64,000 bases of DNA from Sphingomonas faeni (GTDB lineage: Bacteria > Pseudomonadota > Alphaproteobacteria > Sphingomonadales > Sphingomonadaceae), in contig NZ_QAYE01000009.1 in NCBI RefSeq assembly GCF_003053745.1, positions 1 through 64,000 of the forward strand. Reading direction: 5' to 3'. This document shows, in pieces, positions 41,715-51,261 of this stretch; positions within the stretch are counted from its first letter, which is position 1, and the number at the start of each line of letters is the position of its first letter. The notes below the pieces were generated by a model, which was given only the letters and a program-made list of their open reading frames with translations, was not told the origin of the DNA and did no database searches. The translations under genes were made by a program, and so were the position numbers.

Positions 41715-42500
41715 ATGGCCGCGTACGAGCATATCCTGAGCGAACGGCGCGGCGACGTGCTGGTACTGACGCTCAACCGGCCCGACCGGCTGAACGCCGC
41801 ACCACCGGCGATGTTCGAGGAGTTGCGCGCGGCGCTGGGCGACCTGGACGGTGCGCGCGCGGTACTGATTTCAGGTGCCGGCCGCGCGTTCTGCTCGGGT
41901 GCGGATGTCGGGGGCGGGGCGCTCGGCTCCGACAATCCGGGCGAGGCGACGTTCGCGGCGCTGACCGGTAGTTACAATCCGACGATGACGGCGATCGCCG
42001 AGCTGTCGGTGCCGGTGGTGAGCGCAGTGCGCGGGCCGGCGGCGGGGATCGGCTGCAGCCTCGCGCTCGCTGCGGATTTCTGCGTCGCGAGCGAGAACGC
42101 GTATTTTCTCCAGGCGTTCGTGAATATCGGGCTGGTGCCGGACGGCGGCGCGTCGTGGATGCTGCCGCGATTGATCGGCAAGGCCCGCGCGACCGAGATG
42201 ATGATGCTTGGCGAGCGCGTCCCGGCGGCGAAGGCGCTCGACTGGGGGATGGTGCACAAGATTGTTGCGGAAGACACTCTGGACGCCGAGGCGTTCGCCT
42301 TAGCTGAGCGACTGGCGGCGATGCCAACGATCGCGCTCGGACTGATGCGCCGGGCGATTACCGCGGCGTACGAAACGGATTACGCAACCGCGATGCAGGC
42401 CGAGGCAGCCAACCAGCGCGATGCGCGCGGGTCTGCGGACTCGATGGAGGGCGGCCGCGCGTTCCTGGAGAAGCGCAAACCGGTGTTCACGGGCAAATGA
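41715..42500 (+). CDS. enoyl-CoA hydratase/isomerase family protein
   Basis: 261 residues of crotonase fold. LTLNRPDRLNA near residue 17, the oxyanion-hole strand AVLISGAGRAFCSGADVGGG near 48-67, and SAVRGPAAGIGCSLALAAD near 98. The catalytic region resembles PaaG-type isomerases (GLVPDGGASWMLPRL, Asp rather than the paired Glu of classic hydratases). It probably acts on branched- or odd-chain acyl-CoA feeding propionyl-CoA; the exact reaction is not assignable. Confidence 0.9.
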   Translation: MAAYEHILSERRGDVLVLTLNRPDRLNAAPPAMFEELRAALGDLDGARAVLISGAGRAFCSGADVGGGALGSDNPGEATFAALTGSYNPTMTAIAELSVPVVSAVRGPAAGIGCSLALAADFCVASENAYFLQAFVNIGLVPDGGASWMLPRLIGKARATEMMMLGERVPAAKALDWGMVHKIVAEDTLDAEAFALAERLAAMPTIALGLMRRAITAAYETDYATAMQAEAANQRDARGSADSMEGGRAFLEKRKPVFTGK

Positions 42501-42534
42501 CGTCCGCCTCCAACACCACCCCGGCGGTTATAGT

Positions 42535-42643
42535 CACCACCCCGGCGGAGGCCGGGGCCCAGTTAGGCAACGGTCGATTGGCTGATGCTGCGCTCCGTTA
42601 CCTAGACCTTTCCAACTGGGCCCCGGCCTTCGCCGGGGTGGTG
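42535..42643. repeat. family A palindromic repeat abutting the methylmalonyl-CoA mutase start codon
   Basis: 32-base arms (CACCACCCCGGCGGAGGCC... and complement) around a centre with a variant of the family core (CGCTCCGTTAC). Its right edge is only 8 bases before the mutase ATG. Confidence 0.85.
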
Positions 42644-42651
42644 TTTTCAGC

Positions 42652-44802
42652 ATGACCGACAAGCTCGAATCCGCTTCAACTCTCGCCGATTGGCAGGCGC
42701 TCGCCGCCAAGGAAGTAAAGGGCGCCGACCTCACCTGGCCGACCCCAGAAGGCATCGACGTCAAGCCGCTCTACACCGCAGAAGACGTCACCACCGACCC
42801 CGGCCTCCCCGGTTTCGCCCCCTTCACCCGCGGTGTCCGCGCGTCCATGTACGCCGGCCGACCGTGGACGATCCGCCAATACGCAGGCTTCTCCACCGCC
42901 GAAGCCTCGAACGCGTTCTACCGCCGCAACCTCGCCGCCGGCCAGAAGGGCCTGTCGGTAGCGTTCGATCTCGCCACGCATCGCGGCTACGACAGCGACC
43001 ACCCCCGCGTCACCGGCGACGTCGGCAAGGCGGGCGTCGCGATCGACTCGGTCGAGGACATGAAGATCCTCTTCGACGGCATCCCGCTCGACAAGATGTC
43101 GGTCAGCATGACGATGAACGGCGCGGTGATCCCGATCCTCGCCTTCTTCATAGTCGCCGGCGAGGAGCAGGGCGTCGACCGCAAATTGCTCGACGGGACC
43201 ATCCAGAACGACATCCTCAAGGAGTTCATGGTCCGCAACACCTACATCTACCCGCCCGAGCCGAGCATGCGGATCATCTCGGACATCTTCGGCTACACAT
43301 CGCGCGAGATGCCCAAGTTCAACAGCATTTCGATCAGCGGCTATCATATGCAGGAGGCGGGGGCGACGCAGCTCCACGAGCTCGCCTTCACGATCGCCGA
43401 CGGCATGGAATATGTGAAATACGGCGTCGCGTCCGGCCTCGACATCGACAAGTTCGCCGGCCGCCTGTCGTTCTTCTTCGCGATCGGCATGAACTTCTTC
43501 ATGGAGATCGCCAAGCTCCGCGCCGCCCGCGTGCTCTGGCACCGCGCGATGACGCAGTTGGGCGCGCAGGACGAGCGCTCGAAGATGCTCCGCACGCATT
43601 GTCAGACGTCGGGCGTTTCGCTGACCGAGCAGGACCCGTACAACAACGTCATGCGCACGACGATCGAGGCGATGGCGGCGATGTTGGGCGGCACGCAGTC
43701 GCTCCACACCAACGCGCTCGACGAGGCGATCGCGCTGCCGACCGACTTCTCCGCGCGGATCGCGCGCAACACGCAGATCGTGATCCAGGAAGAGACCGGG
43801 ATGACCAAGGTCGTCGATCCGCTCGGCGGCAGCTATTATATCGAGAGCCTGACGCAGTCGCTGGTCGACGGCGCATGGACCCTGATCGAGCGGATCCAGT
43901 CCGAAGGCGGCATGGCGAAGGCGGTCGCGGCAGGCTGGCCCAAGGCGATGATCGAGGAAGCTGCAGCCGGGCGGCAGGCGCGCGTCGATCGCGGCGAGGA
44001 CGTCATCGTCGGCGTCAACAAGTACAAGCTCGCCGAACAGGACGCGATCGAGATCCTCGACGTGGACAACGTTGCGGTGAGAGCGGGCCAGATCGAACGA
44101 ATCAACCGGGTAAAGGCCACGCGCGATGAAGCCGTGTGTCGGGCTGCGCTCGACGCGTTGCGGGAAGGGGCGAAGGGCTCCGACAACCTCCTCGCGCTCG
44201 CCGTCGAATGCGCCCGCGCCCGCGCCACCCTCGGCGAAATCTCCTCCGCGATGGAGGACGTGTTCGGCCGCTACGGCACGCAGCCCACCCCGGTCTCCGG
44301 CATCTACGGCGGCGCGTACGAGGACGACGCGCGTTGGACCCGCCTCACCGACGGCGTCGAGGCGACCGAGCGCCGCATGGGTCGCAAACCCCGCATGCTC
44401 GTCGCCAAGATGGGCCAGGACGGCCACGACCGCGGCGCCAACCTCGTCTCGTCGATGTTCGGCGACCTGGGCTTCGAGATCGTCCCCGGCCCACTCTTCC
44501 AGACCCCCGCCGAAGCCGCCGCGCTCGCGCTTGAAAAGGATGTCGACATCGTCGGCGCCTCGAGCCTCGCCGCCGGCCACAAGACGCTGATCCCCGAGCT
44601 GATCGGCTATCTCCGCGAGGCAGGCCGCGCGGATATCAAGGTGATCGCGGGTGGCGTTATCCCTGCACAGGACTATCAGGCGCTGCGCGATGCCGGGGTC
44701 CAGGCGATCTTTGGACCCGGCACCAACCTGATCCAGGCCGCCGAGGACGTGTTGAAACTCCTCGGCCACAACATGGCCCCGCAAGAGGAAGCCGCCGAAT
44801 GA
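42652..44802 (+). CDS. scpA: methylmalonyl-CoA mutase (single-subunit, B12-dependent)
   Basis: 716 residues. Converts (R)-methylmalonyl-CoA to succinyl-CoA with adenosylcobalamin. The N-terminal TIM barrel has [18 protein letters not shown], the substrate-binding [16 protein letters not shown] and [13 protein letters not shown]. The C-terminal B12 domain has the base-off motif DGHDRG in [18 protein letters not shown], followed by [11 protein letters not shown] and a [10 protein letters not shown] stretch. No obvious Shine-Dalgarno is left before the ATG because the repeat ends there. bioB overlaps its stop (ATGA). Confidence 0.96.
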   Translation: MTDKLESASTLADWQALAAKEVKGADLTWPTPEGIDVKPLYTAEDVTTDPGLPGFAPFTRGVRASMYAGRPWTIRQYAGFSTAEASNAFYRRNLAAGQKGLSVAFDLATHRGYDSDHPRVTGDVGKAGVAIDSVEDMKILFDGIPLDKMSVSMTMNGAVIPILAFFIVAGEEQGVDRKLLDGTIQNDILKEFMVRNTYIYPPEPSMRIISDIFGYTSREMPKFNSISISGYHMQEAGATQLHELAFTIADGMEYVKYGVASGLDIDKFAGRLSFFFAIGMNFFMEIAKLRAARVLWHRAMTQLGAQDERSKMLRTHCQTSGVSLTEQDPYNNVMRTTIEAMAAMLGGTQSLHTNALDEAIALPTDFSARIARNTQIVIQEETGMTKVVDPLGGSYYIESLTQSLVDGAWTLIERIQSEGGMAKAVAAGWPKAMIEEAAAGRQARVDRGEDVIVGVNKYKLAEQDAIEILDVDNVAVRAGQIERINRVKATRDEAVCRAALDALREGAKGSDNLLALAVECARARATLGEISSAMEDVFGRYGTQPTPVSGIYGGAYEDDARWTRLTDGVEATERRMGRKPRMLVAKMGQDGHDRGANLVSSMFGDLGFEIVPGPLFQTPAEAAALALEKDVDIVGASSLAAGHKTLIPELIGYLREAGRADIKVIAGGVIPAQDYQALRDAGVQAIFGPGTNLIQAAEDVLKLLGHNMAPQEEAAE

Positions 44803-45860
44803 CCGATACCCTCCTCCGTACTCTCGCACATGCAGTGGCTCCGAGCCTGGTGCGCGATGCTCCCGTTTCCCGCACCGACTGGACCCGCCCTGAGATCGCC
44901 GCGCTGTTCGACCTTCCGTTCGACGAACTCATGTTCCGCGCGCAGACCGTCCACCGCGCGCATCACGCTATCGGCGAAGTCCAGCTCTGCACGCTGTTGT
45001 CGATCAAGACCGGCGGCTGCCCCGAGGATTGCGGCTATTGCTCGCAGTCCGCGTCGTCCGACTCTGGCCTCAAGGCGGAAAAGCTGATGGACGTCGACGC
45101 GGTCCTCGCTGACGCCGCGCAGGCCAAGGCCGCGGGCTCGCAGCGTTTCTGCATGGGTGCCGCCTGGCGCAACCCGAAGCCGCGCGACATGCCGAAGGTC
45201 GTCGCCATGGTCGAGGGCGTCCGCGCGATGGGGCTCGAGACGTGCATGACGCTCGGCATGCTCGACGCGGACCAGGCCAGGCAGCTCGCCGACGCGGGCC
45301 TCGATTACTACAACCACAACATCGACACTTCGCCCGAGAATTACGGCAACGTCATCACCACGCGCACCTTCGGCGATCGCCTCGAGACGCTCGCGAACGT
45401 CCGTGACGCAGGGATTTCGGTCTGCTGCGGCGGGATCGTCGGGATGGGCGAGACGCGCAGCGACCGCGTCGGCTTCGTCCACGCGCTCGCCACGCTGCCG
45501 CGCCACCCCGAGAGCGTCCCCGTCAACGCGCTGGTCCCGGTCAAGGGTACGCCGCTCGGTGACATGCTCGCGGGTACGCCGATGGCGCAGATCGACGACA
45601 TCGAGTTCGTCCGGACGGTCGCGGTCGCGCGGATCACGATGCCGCTGAGCATGGTCCGCCTGTCGGCCGGGCGCGAGAGCATGTCCGAGGCGACCCAGGC
45701 GCTCTGCTTCATGGCCGGCGCGAACTCGATCTTCACCGGCGACAAGCTGCTGACCACTGGCAACGCTGGCGACAGCGCCGATGCGACGCTGCTGGCGAAG
45801 CTGGGGATGAAGCCGATGGTCGGCGCGGAGCCGATGCGGGAGACCAAGACATGCTGCTGA
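44799..45860 (+). CDS. bioB: biotin synthase
   Basis: 353 residues, radical-SAM enzyme that inserts sulfur into dethiobiotin. The SAM [4Fe-4S] motif is CPEDCGYC near residue 73, with [10 protein letters not shown] before it. Other family segments are [27 protein letters not shown] and [11 protein letters not shown]. The usual bioFDA genes are absent here; the placement inside the propionate run links biotin supply to the biotin-dependent PccA. It overlaps the upstream mutase gene by 4 bases and the following gene by 10. Confidence 0.96.
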   Translation: MTDTLLRTLAHAVAPSLVRDAPVSRTDWTRPEIAALFDLPFDELMFRAQTVHRAHHAIGEVQLCTLLSIKTGGCPEDCGYCSQSASSDSGLKAEKLMDVDAVLADAAQAKAAGSQRFCMGAAWRNPKPRDMPKVVAMVEGVRAMGLETCMTLGMLDADQARQLADAGLDYYNHNIDTSPENYGNVITTRTFGDRLETLANVRDAGISVCCGGIVGMGETRSDRVGFVHALATLPRHPESVPVNALVPVKGTPLGDMLAGTPMAQIDDIEFVRTVAVARITMPLSMVRLSAGRESMSEATQALCFMAGANSIFTGDKLLTTGNAGDSADATLLAKLGMKPMVGAEPMRETKTCC

Positions 45861-46210
45861 TCGCACTATTGATGGCCGCCGCGCCGATGCAGGCGCAGGC
45901 GACGATGAACCGGTCCGCCGGTACGAGTTATGCCCAGGCGGATGCGGCGATGACCGCGCAGTGGAACCGGACGTACGCCTACATGAAACGGCGCGACGCG
46001 CAGGACGGGTCGCGTGGCGGCGGGTTCGGCTATGCGGCCGCGCTGTTGGAGAGCCAGCGTGCTTGGCTCAAGTTCCGCGATACGCAGTGCGTGATCGAGG
46101 GCGGGCAATATGCCGGCGGTTCGGCGCAGGGCATGACGATTGCCGGGTGTCGGACCGACCTGACGCAGGCCCGTACGAAGCAGCTCAAGACGATGATGTG
46201 GTACCAATAA
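45851..46210 (+). CDS. LprI-like (DUF1311) secreted protein
   Basis: 119 residues with a signal peptide ([17 protein letters not shown]). The lysozyme-inhibitor LprI pattern is present: [39 protein letters not shown] and a second Cys in [13 protein letters not shown]. LprI family members are small periplasmic helical proteins; some bind lysozyme, but most are uncharacterised. It overlaps the 3' end of bioB by 10 bases and is followed by pccA after 52 bp. Confidence 0.82.
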   Translation: MLLIALLMAAAPMQAQATMNRSAGTSYAQADAAMTAQWNRTYAYMKRRDAQDGSRGGGFGYAAALLESQRAWLKFRDTQCVIEGGQYAGGSAQGMTIAGCRTDLTQARTKQLKTMMWYQ

Positions 46211-46262
46211 CCAGTCCGCACCCGGACCGCGTCCGGCAAGACGGCACAGAGTAGGGCGAGTG

Positions 46263-48347
46263 ATGTTCAAGAAAATCCTGGTCGCCAATCGGGGCGAGAT
46301 CGCGTGCCGCGTCATGCGGACCGCCAAGGCGATGGGCATCAAGACCGTCGCGGTTTATTCCGACGCCGACGCGCGCGCGCCGCATGTGCTGATGGCCGAC
46401 GAGTCCGTCCGGCTCGGGCCGGCACCCGCCGCCGAAAGCTATCTCAAGGCCGAGCTGATATTGCTGGCCGCCAAGGAAACCGGCGCGGACTGCATCCACC
46501 CCGGCTACGGCTTCCTCTCCGAGCGTGAGAGTTTCGCACTGGCCTGCGCGGACGCCGGGATCGCGTTCGTCGGGCCTCCTCCGAAAGCGATCGCCGCGAT
46601 GGGCGACAAGATCGAATCGAAGAAGCTCGCCAAGGCCGCGGGCGTCAACGTCGTGCCGGGCTATCTCGGCGAGATCGACAGCACCGATCACGCGGTCGAG
46701 ATCGCCGGCGGCATCGGTTATCCGGTGATGATGAAGGCATCGGCCGGCGGCGGCGGCAAGGGCATGCGGCTCGCGTACAGCGAACAGGACGTCCGCGAAG
46801 GCTTCGAGGCGACCAAGCGCGAGGGGCTTGCCAGCTTTGGCGACGACCGCGTGTTCATCGAGAAGTTCATCGAATCGCCGCGCCATATCGAGATCCAGCT
46901 GATCGGCGACCAGCACGGCAACATCGTTTATCTCAACGAACGCGAATGCTCGATCCAGCGGCGTCACCAGAAGGTCGTCGAGGAGGCGCCTTCGCCGTTC
47001 GTCACGCCTGCCATGCGGAAAGCGATGGGGGAGCAGGCGGTCGTTCTCGCGCAGGCTGTGGGCTATTATTCGGCGGGAACGGTCGAACTGATCGTGTCGG
47101 GTGCGGACACGACGGGGGAGGGGTTCTACTTCCTCGAGATGAACACCCGGCTGCAGGTCGAGCATCCGGTGACCGAGGAGATCACCGGGCTAGATCTGGT
47201 CGAACTGATGATCCGCGTGGCGGCCGGCGAACCGCTTGGATTCACGCAGGACGAGGTGAAGCTCAACGGCTGGTCGATCGAGAACCGGGTGTATGCAGAG
47301 GACCCGTATCGTGGGTTCCTGCCGTCGATCGGTCGCTTGGTCCGCTACAACCCGCCCCTCCCGTTCGCGCTGAGCGAAGTCGAAGGGCATGCCCCGAGCG
47401 ATAGTGCTTCGACTTCGCTCAGCACGAACGGGGAAGGGGTGGCGGAGTCCGCAGAACCCCGAATCCGTGTCGACGACGGCGTCCGCGAGGGCGGTGAGGT
47501 CAGCATGTTCTACGACCCGATGATCGCCAAGCTCATCACCTGGGCCCCCACCCGCGACGCCGCGATCGCCGCGCAGATCGCCGCGCTCGATGCGTTCGAG
47601 CTGGAGGGGCCGGGCAACAACATCGATTTCCTCTCGGCGATCATGCAGCATCCGCGCTTCCAGTCGGGTGCGCTCACCACGGGCTTCATCGCAGAGGAAT
47701 ATCCCGAAGGCTTCCACGGCGCCCCCGCCGACGCCGCGTTGCTCAAGACGCTCGCCGCCGTCGCAGCCTTCGCGGCCACGGCAGAAGCCGACCGCGCGCG
47801 CCGCATCGACGGCCAGCTCGGCAAGCGTCTCCGCCCGCCCGCCGACTGGTCGGTGACGATCGACAAGATCGACCACGCGGTGACGGTCTCGACCGACGGC
47901 ATCATGGTCGATGGCGAAGACCTCGACCTGGCGCTCGAATACACGCCCGGCGATCGCATGGTGGTCGCCGACGGCCACGGGACCGATGGCGACGAGCACC
48001 TCACGATCCGCATCGCCAAGGCCCGCGCCGGCTTCAAGCTGACGACCCGCGGCGCGAGCCATGTCGCCCGCGTGCTACCCGCTCGCGTCGCGCCGTACAC
48101 CGCGCACCTGATCGAGAAGGTCGCGCCCGATCTGTCGAAGTTCCTGATCTGCCCGATGCCAGGTCTGCTGGTGCGGCTCGACGTCGCAGCGGGCGACAAG
48201 GTTGAGGCGGGGCAGCCGCTCGCGGTGGTCGAGGCGATGAAGATGGAGAACATCCTGCGCGCCGAGAAGACTGGCACGGTGAAGTCGGTCGCGGCGAAAA
48301 CTGGTGACAGCCTCGCGGTGGATCAGGTGATTCTCGAACTCGACTGA
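46263..48347 (+). CDS. pccA: propionyl-CoA carboxylase alpha subunit (biotin carboxylase + BCCP)
   Basis: 694 residues. Biotin-carboxylase domain: MFKKILVANRGEIACRVMR, HPGYGFLSE, ATP-grasp Gly-rich loop MMKASAGGGGKGMR near 158-171, EMNTRLQVEHPVTE. Then the BT linker and a C-terminal biotinyl domain with VVEAMKMENIL, whose Lys carries biotin. ATG 46263 (AGGGCGAG before it) rather than GTG 46260. Unusual: a stretch near residues 367-390 is encoded by a palindromic repeat that keeps the frame (see 47361), so the protein is longer than typical. Partner of PccB. Confidence 0.95.
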   Translation: MFKKILVANRGEIACRVMRTAKAMGIKTVAVYSDADARAPHVLMADESVRLGPAPAAESYLKAELILLAAKETGADCIHPGYGFLSERESFALACADAGIAFVGPPPKAIAAMGDKIESKKLAKAAGVNVVPGYLGEIDSTDHAVEIAGGIGYPVMMKASAGGGGKGMRLAYSEQDVREGFEATKREGLASFGDDRVFIEKFIESPRHIEIQLIGDQHGNIVYLNERECSIQRRHQKVVEEAPSPFVTPAMRKAMGEQAVVLAQAVGYYSAGTVELIVSGADTTGEGFYFLEMNTRLQVEHPVTEEITGLDLVELMIRVAAGEPLGFTQDEVKLNGWSIENRVYAEDPYRGFLPSIGRLVRYNPPLPFALSEVEGHAPSDSASTSLSTNGEGVAESAEPRIRVDDGVREGGEVSMFYDPMIAKLITWAPTRDAAIAAQIAALDAFELEGPGNNIDFLSAIMQHPRFQSGALTTGFIAEEYPEGFHGAPADAALLKTLAAVAAFAATAEADRARRIDGQLGKRLRPPADWSVTIDKIDHAVTVSTDGIMVDGEDLDLALEYTPGDRMVVADGHGTDGDEHLTIRIAKARAGFKLTTRGASHVARVLPARVAPYTAHLIEKVAPDLSKFLICPMPGLLVRLDVAAGDKVEAGQPLAVVEAMKMENILRAEKTGTVKSVAAKTGDSLAVDQVILELD
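47361..47431. repeat. family C palindromic repeat inserted in frame inside pccA
   Basis: Arms 47361-47385 and 47407-47431 (CCGTTCGCGCTGAGCGAAGT and complement) pair with one mismatch. The outer CCGTTCG/CGAACGG ends and the CTGAGCGAAGTCGAAG pattern match the intergenic family C copy at 15809. It is translated into an Ser/Glu-rich insert (PFALSEVEGHAP...SLSTNGEG) in a surface loop before the GGEVSMFYDPM segment. Confidence 0.85.
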
Positions 48348-48458
48348 GCGACGAGCGGTCTAGTTCTGCCCTAGCCAACGCCCATCGCGCCCCGCCATGC
48401 CGGACTCGTTCCGGCTCCACCGTCCGGCACACCTGATAGAATTGAGTGTGCGGAACGG

Positions 48459-48487
48459 TGGGCCCCGGCCTCCGCCGGGGTGACGGA
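48459..48487. repeat. family A half-element
   Basis: Only one arm (GTGGGCCCCGGCCTCCGCCG) is present, without its partner; a degenerate family A copy. Confidence 0.55.
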
Positions 48488-48543
48488 CTAGGGTGGAAGC
48501 GCGCCTTGTTCTAGCTCGCGCGAAAGAGGCGGACCGCACTTCC

Positions 48544-48599
48544 TGTTTCCCCGCGAAGGCGGGGACCCAGCCTGGGCTCCCGCCTTCGCGGGAGAACAA
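48544..48599. repeat. family B palindromic repeat (compact)
   Basis: TGTTTCCCCGCGAAGGCGGGGACCC / GGGCTCCCGCCTTCGCGGGAGAACA, arms almost touching, with CCCAGCCTGGG at the centre. Confidence 0.75.
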
Positions 48600-48647
48600 G
48601 GAAGCGGGGTGGCGACCGTGTTTTCGACATCGCATCCCGACGGGAAC

Positions 48648-48753
48648 GCCACCCCGGCGGAGGCCGGGGCCCAGTTGGGAGCGGCAGGTGGCCGAGGCCG
48701 ACGCCCCGTTACTGCGACCTTTCCAACTGGGTCCCGGCCTTCGCCGGGGTAGC
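48648..48753. repeat. family A palindromic repeat (core in reverse)
   Basis: Arms of about 32 bases; the centre holds CGTTACTGCGACC, the complement of the family core. Together with the two preceding copies it fills most of the 526-base gap 48348-48873; no gene is visible there. Confidence 0.85.
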
Positions 48754-48873
48754 GCATGTAACAAGAGAGGCACCACTAACAGCAACGCTTACTAAACTAG
48801 CGATTGCGTCCCAACCCGGTCCGACCCCGCCACCCCCTCCCGTTTCCGGCCCCGTCGCTGTAAAGCACCCCGG

Positions 48874-51261
48874 ATGACCCTCCTCCGTTACCTCGCCGCG
48901 CTGCTCCTCCTAGTCACCGCGCTCCCCGCGATCGCGCAGGACGAGCCCAAGGTCGCGACCGTCGCAGCGAGCCTCACCCAAGCCTCCGCCGAACTCCAGG
49001 CGATCGACGACGCGACCCCCGCCGCGCGCGACGACAAGGCGCGCCAAGCTCTCCGCACCCGCGCGCAAACCGTGCAGACCACCGCGGCCGACGCCGTCCG
49101 CACGCTCACCCCCGAGATGGCCCTCGTCCAGGCGCGCGTCACCGAGCTCGGCGCCGCCACCCCCGGCGTCGTCGAGGCGCCCGAGATCCGCGCGCAACGC
49201 AAACTCCTCGCCCAGAGCCAATCCGGAATCGATTCCGCGATCAAGCGCGCGCGCCTCATCGGCATCGAGGCCAAGCAGCAGATCGACGACATCGGTGCGG
49301 CTGAGGCAGAGGAACTCGGCCAGCAATTGTCCGAAAACACAGGCTCGCCGCTGTCGCCGACCTTGTGGGCCGCGATCGTCGACCACCTGCCCCGCGACAC
49401 TTCGCGGCTCATGCGGTTCGCCAATGTCGAGATCCGCCAGTTCGGCGCGCGGTTCGACATGCGTGCCGGCACCGGCCTGCTGATCGGGATCCTCACCGCG
49501 CTGGTCCTGATCGTGCCGCTACGACGCTGGCTGCACGGCGTCGGCCGGCGCTACGCGACCAACCACGCGCCCGGCGGTCGACTGCGCCGCTCGGCCTATG
49601 CGCTGTGGCTGGTCGTGATCGGCACCGCGCTGCCGGGCCTCGCCGCCTGGGCGATCGTCGCGTCGCTGCGCTGGGCCGGGCTTGTCTCCCCCGCCTGGAG
49701 CCGGTTCGGCGCGCTCTTCGTCGGGATCACATGGTTCTGCGCGTTCGTGTCGTCGCTCGGCGGCGCGCTCCTGTTGCGCGGCCAGTCCACGTGGCGGCTG
49801 CTGCCGATCGGTGACCCGGCCGCGCAGGCGCTGCGCCCGTACACCTGGATGGCCGCCGGGCTGATCTTCTTCGGCCAGTTGCTGATCGCGACCAACACGC
49901 TGATCGGGATAAGCGCGCCCGCATCGAGCGCGGCCAACGCGGTCGTCGCGCTGCTGCATATCGTCCTGCTCGGCGCGATCCTGGTAACGCTCGGCCGGTT
50001 GCGCGCCGCCGCGCTGCCCGACCCGACGAAGCCCGCGCGCAACACGCTGCTTGCGATCGTCGCGACGCTCGTCTGGCTGGTCCTGCTGGTGACGCTGATC
50101 GCAGGCCTGATCGGCTATGTGAATTTCGCCTTCAAGGTTGCGACGTGGTTGCTGTGGGGCGCGATCGTCGGGGCGACGCTGTACCTGATGATGACCTTCA
50201 CCGACGATGCGTGCCGGACGTTGCTGTCGAGCGGCAACCGTCTCGGCCGTTCGGCGAACAGCGGTTTCGGCGTCGACAACAAGACCGTCGACCAGATCGG
50301 CGTGCTGCTGTCGGCGGTCCTCCGGCTGCTGCTGATCCTGCTCGCGGTCGGCGCGGTAATGGCGCCGTTCGGGGCGGGCGTCGGCTCGGCTTTCGAGCTG
50401 TTCGGGACGGTCGCGAACGGCGTGACGATCGGCCAGGTCACGATCTCGCCGGGCGCGGTGCTGCGCTCGATCGCGGTGCTGTTCGTCGCGCTGGCGATCA
50501 TGCGCGGGCTGCAGCACTGGCTGGTGAACAGCTATCTGCCGACCACCGCGATGGATGCCGGCGCGCAGAATTCGGTGATGATGGTCGCGCGTTATGCCGG
50601 GATCATCGCCGCGGTGCTGTGGGCGCTCGGCGCGCTCGGGATCGGGATGGAGAAGCTGGCCGTGGTGCTCGGCGCGCTGTCGGTCGGGATCGGTTTTGGC
50701 CTGCAGGCGATCACGCAGAACTTCGTGTCGGGGCTGATCCTGCTGGCCGAACGCCCGGTGAAGATCGGCGATCTCGTCCGGATCGGCAACATGGAAGGCG
50801 ACGTGAAGCGCATCAACGTCCGCTCGACCGAGATCCAGGTGGCGGACCGCTCGACGCTGATCGTGCCGAATTCGGAGCTGATCACCAAGACGATCCAGAA
50901 CATGACGCTGGCGGCGCCGATCGGCCGGATCCAGCTGCAATTCTCGGTGCCGCTCGAGGAGGATCTGGATGCGGTGCGGACGATGCTGTTCGCGGCATTC
51001 GCGGAGAAGCACGAGGTGCTCGACGATCCCGAGCCCAAGGTGTTCATCGATTCGATCGACGCCGGCCGCGCCAAGTTCAACTGCTTCGCGTACGTGGCGA
51101 GCCCGCGCGATGCCTATCCGATGCGCAGCGAACTGCTGTTCACATTGCTCCGCCAGTTCCGCGAGGCAGGCATCGAAGTCGGCTCGACCGCGACCAAGAT
51201 GGAGCTGGTCGGGGGCCTTCCCGACTTGCGATCGGCGGACGAGCGCTCTGGCCCTGCCTGA
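48874..51261 (+). CDS. mechanosensitive ion channel, DUF3772 + MscS domain
   Basis: 795 residues. A signal peptide (cleaved near AIAQ) leads into a periplasmic coiled-coil DUF3772 domain (about 25-190; SLTQASAELQAIDDA, LAQSQSGIDSAIKRARLI). About ten membrane helices follow, with the MscS core at the C-terminal third: the pore helix ALSVGIGFGLQAITQNFVSGL and the beta domain LAERPVKIGDLVRIGNMEGDV, NVRSTEIQVADRSTLIVPNSE. It releases solutes upon hypo-osmotic shock through the inner membrane. It ends flush with the convergent next gene. Confidence 0.93.
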   Translation: MTLLRYLAALLLLVTALPAIAQDEPKVATVAASLTQASAELQAIDDATPAARDDKARQALRTRAQTVQTTAADAVRTLTPEMALVQARVTELGAATPGVVEAPEIRAQRKLLAQSQSGIDSAIKRARLIGIEAKQQIDDIGAAEAEELGQQLSENTGSPLSPTLWAAIVDHLPRDTSRLMRFANVEIRQFGARFDMRAGTGLLIGILTALVLIVPLRRWLHGVGRRYATNHAPGGRLRRSAYALWLVVIGTALPGLAAWAIVASLRWAGLVSPAWSRFGALFVGITWFCAFVSSLGGALLLRGQSTWRLLPIGDPAAQALRPYTWMAAGLIFFGQLLIATNTLIGISAPASSAANAVVALLHIVLLGAILVTLGRLRAAALPDPTKPARNTLLAIVATLVWLVLLVTLIAGLIGYVNFAFKVATWLLWGAIVGATLYLMMTFTDDACRTLLSSGNRLGRSANSGFGVDNKTVDQIGVLLSAVLRLLLILLAVGAVMAPFGAGVGSAFELFGTVANGVTIGQVTISPGAVLRSIAVLFVALAIMRGLQHWLVNSYLPTTAMDAGAQNSVMMVARYAGIIAAVLWALGALGIGMEKLAVVLGALSVGIGFGLQAITQNFVSGLILLAERPVKIGDLVRIGNMEGDVKRINVRSTEIQVADRSTLIVPNSELITKTIQNMTLAAPIGRIQLQFSVPLEEDLDAVRTMLFAAFAEKHEVLDDPEPKVFIDSIDAGRAKFNCFAYVASPRDAYPMRSELLFTLLRQFREAGIEVGSTATKMELVGGLPDLRSADERSGPA

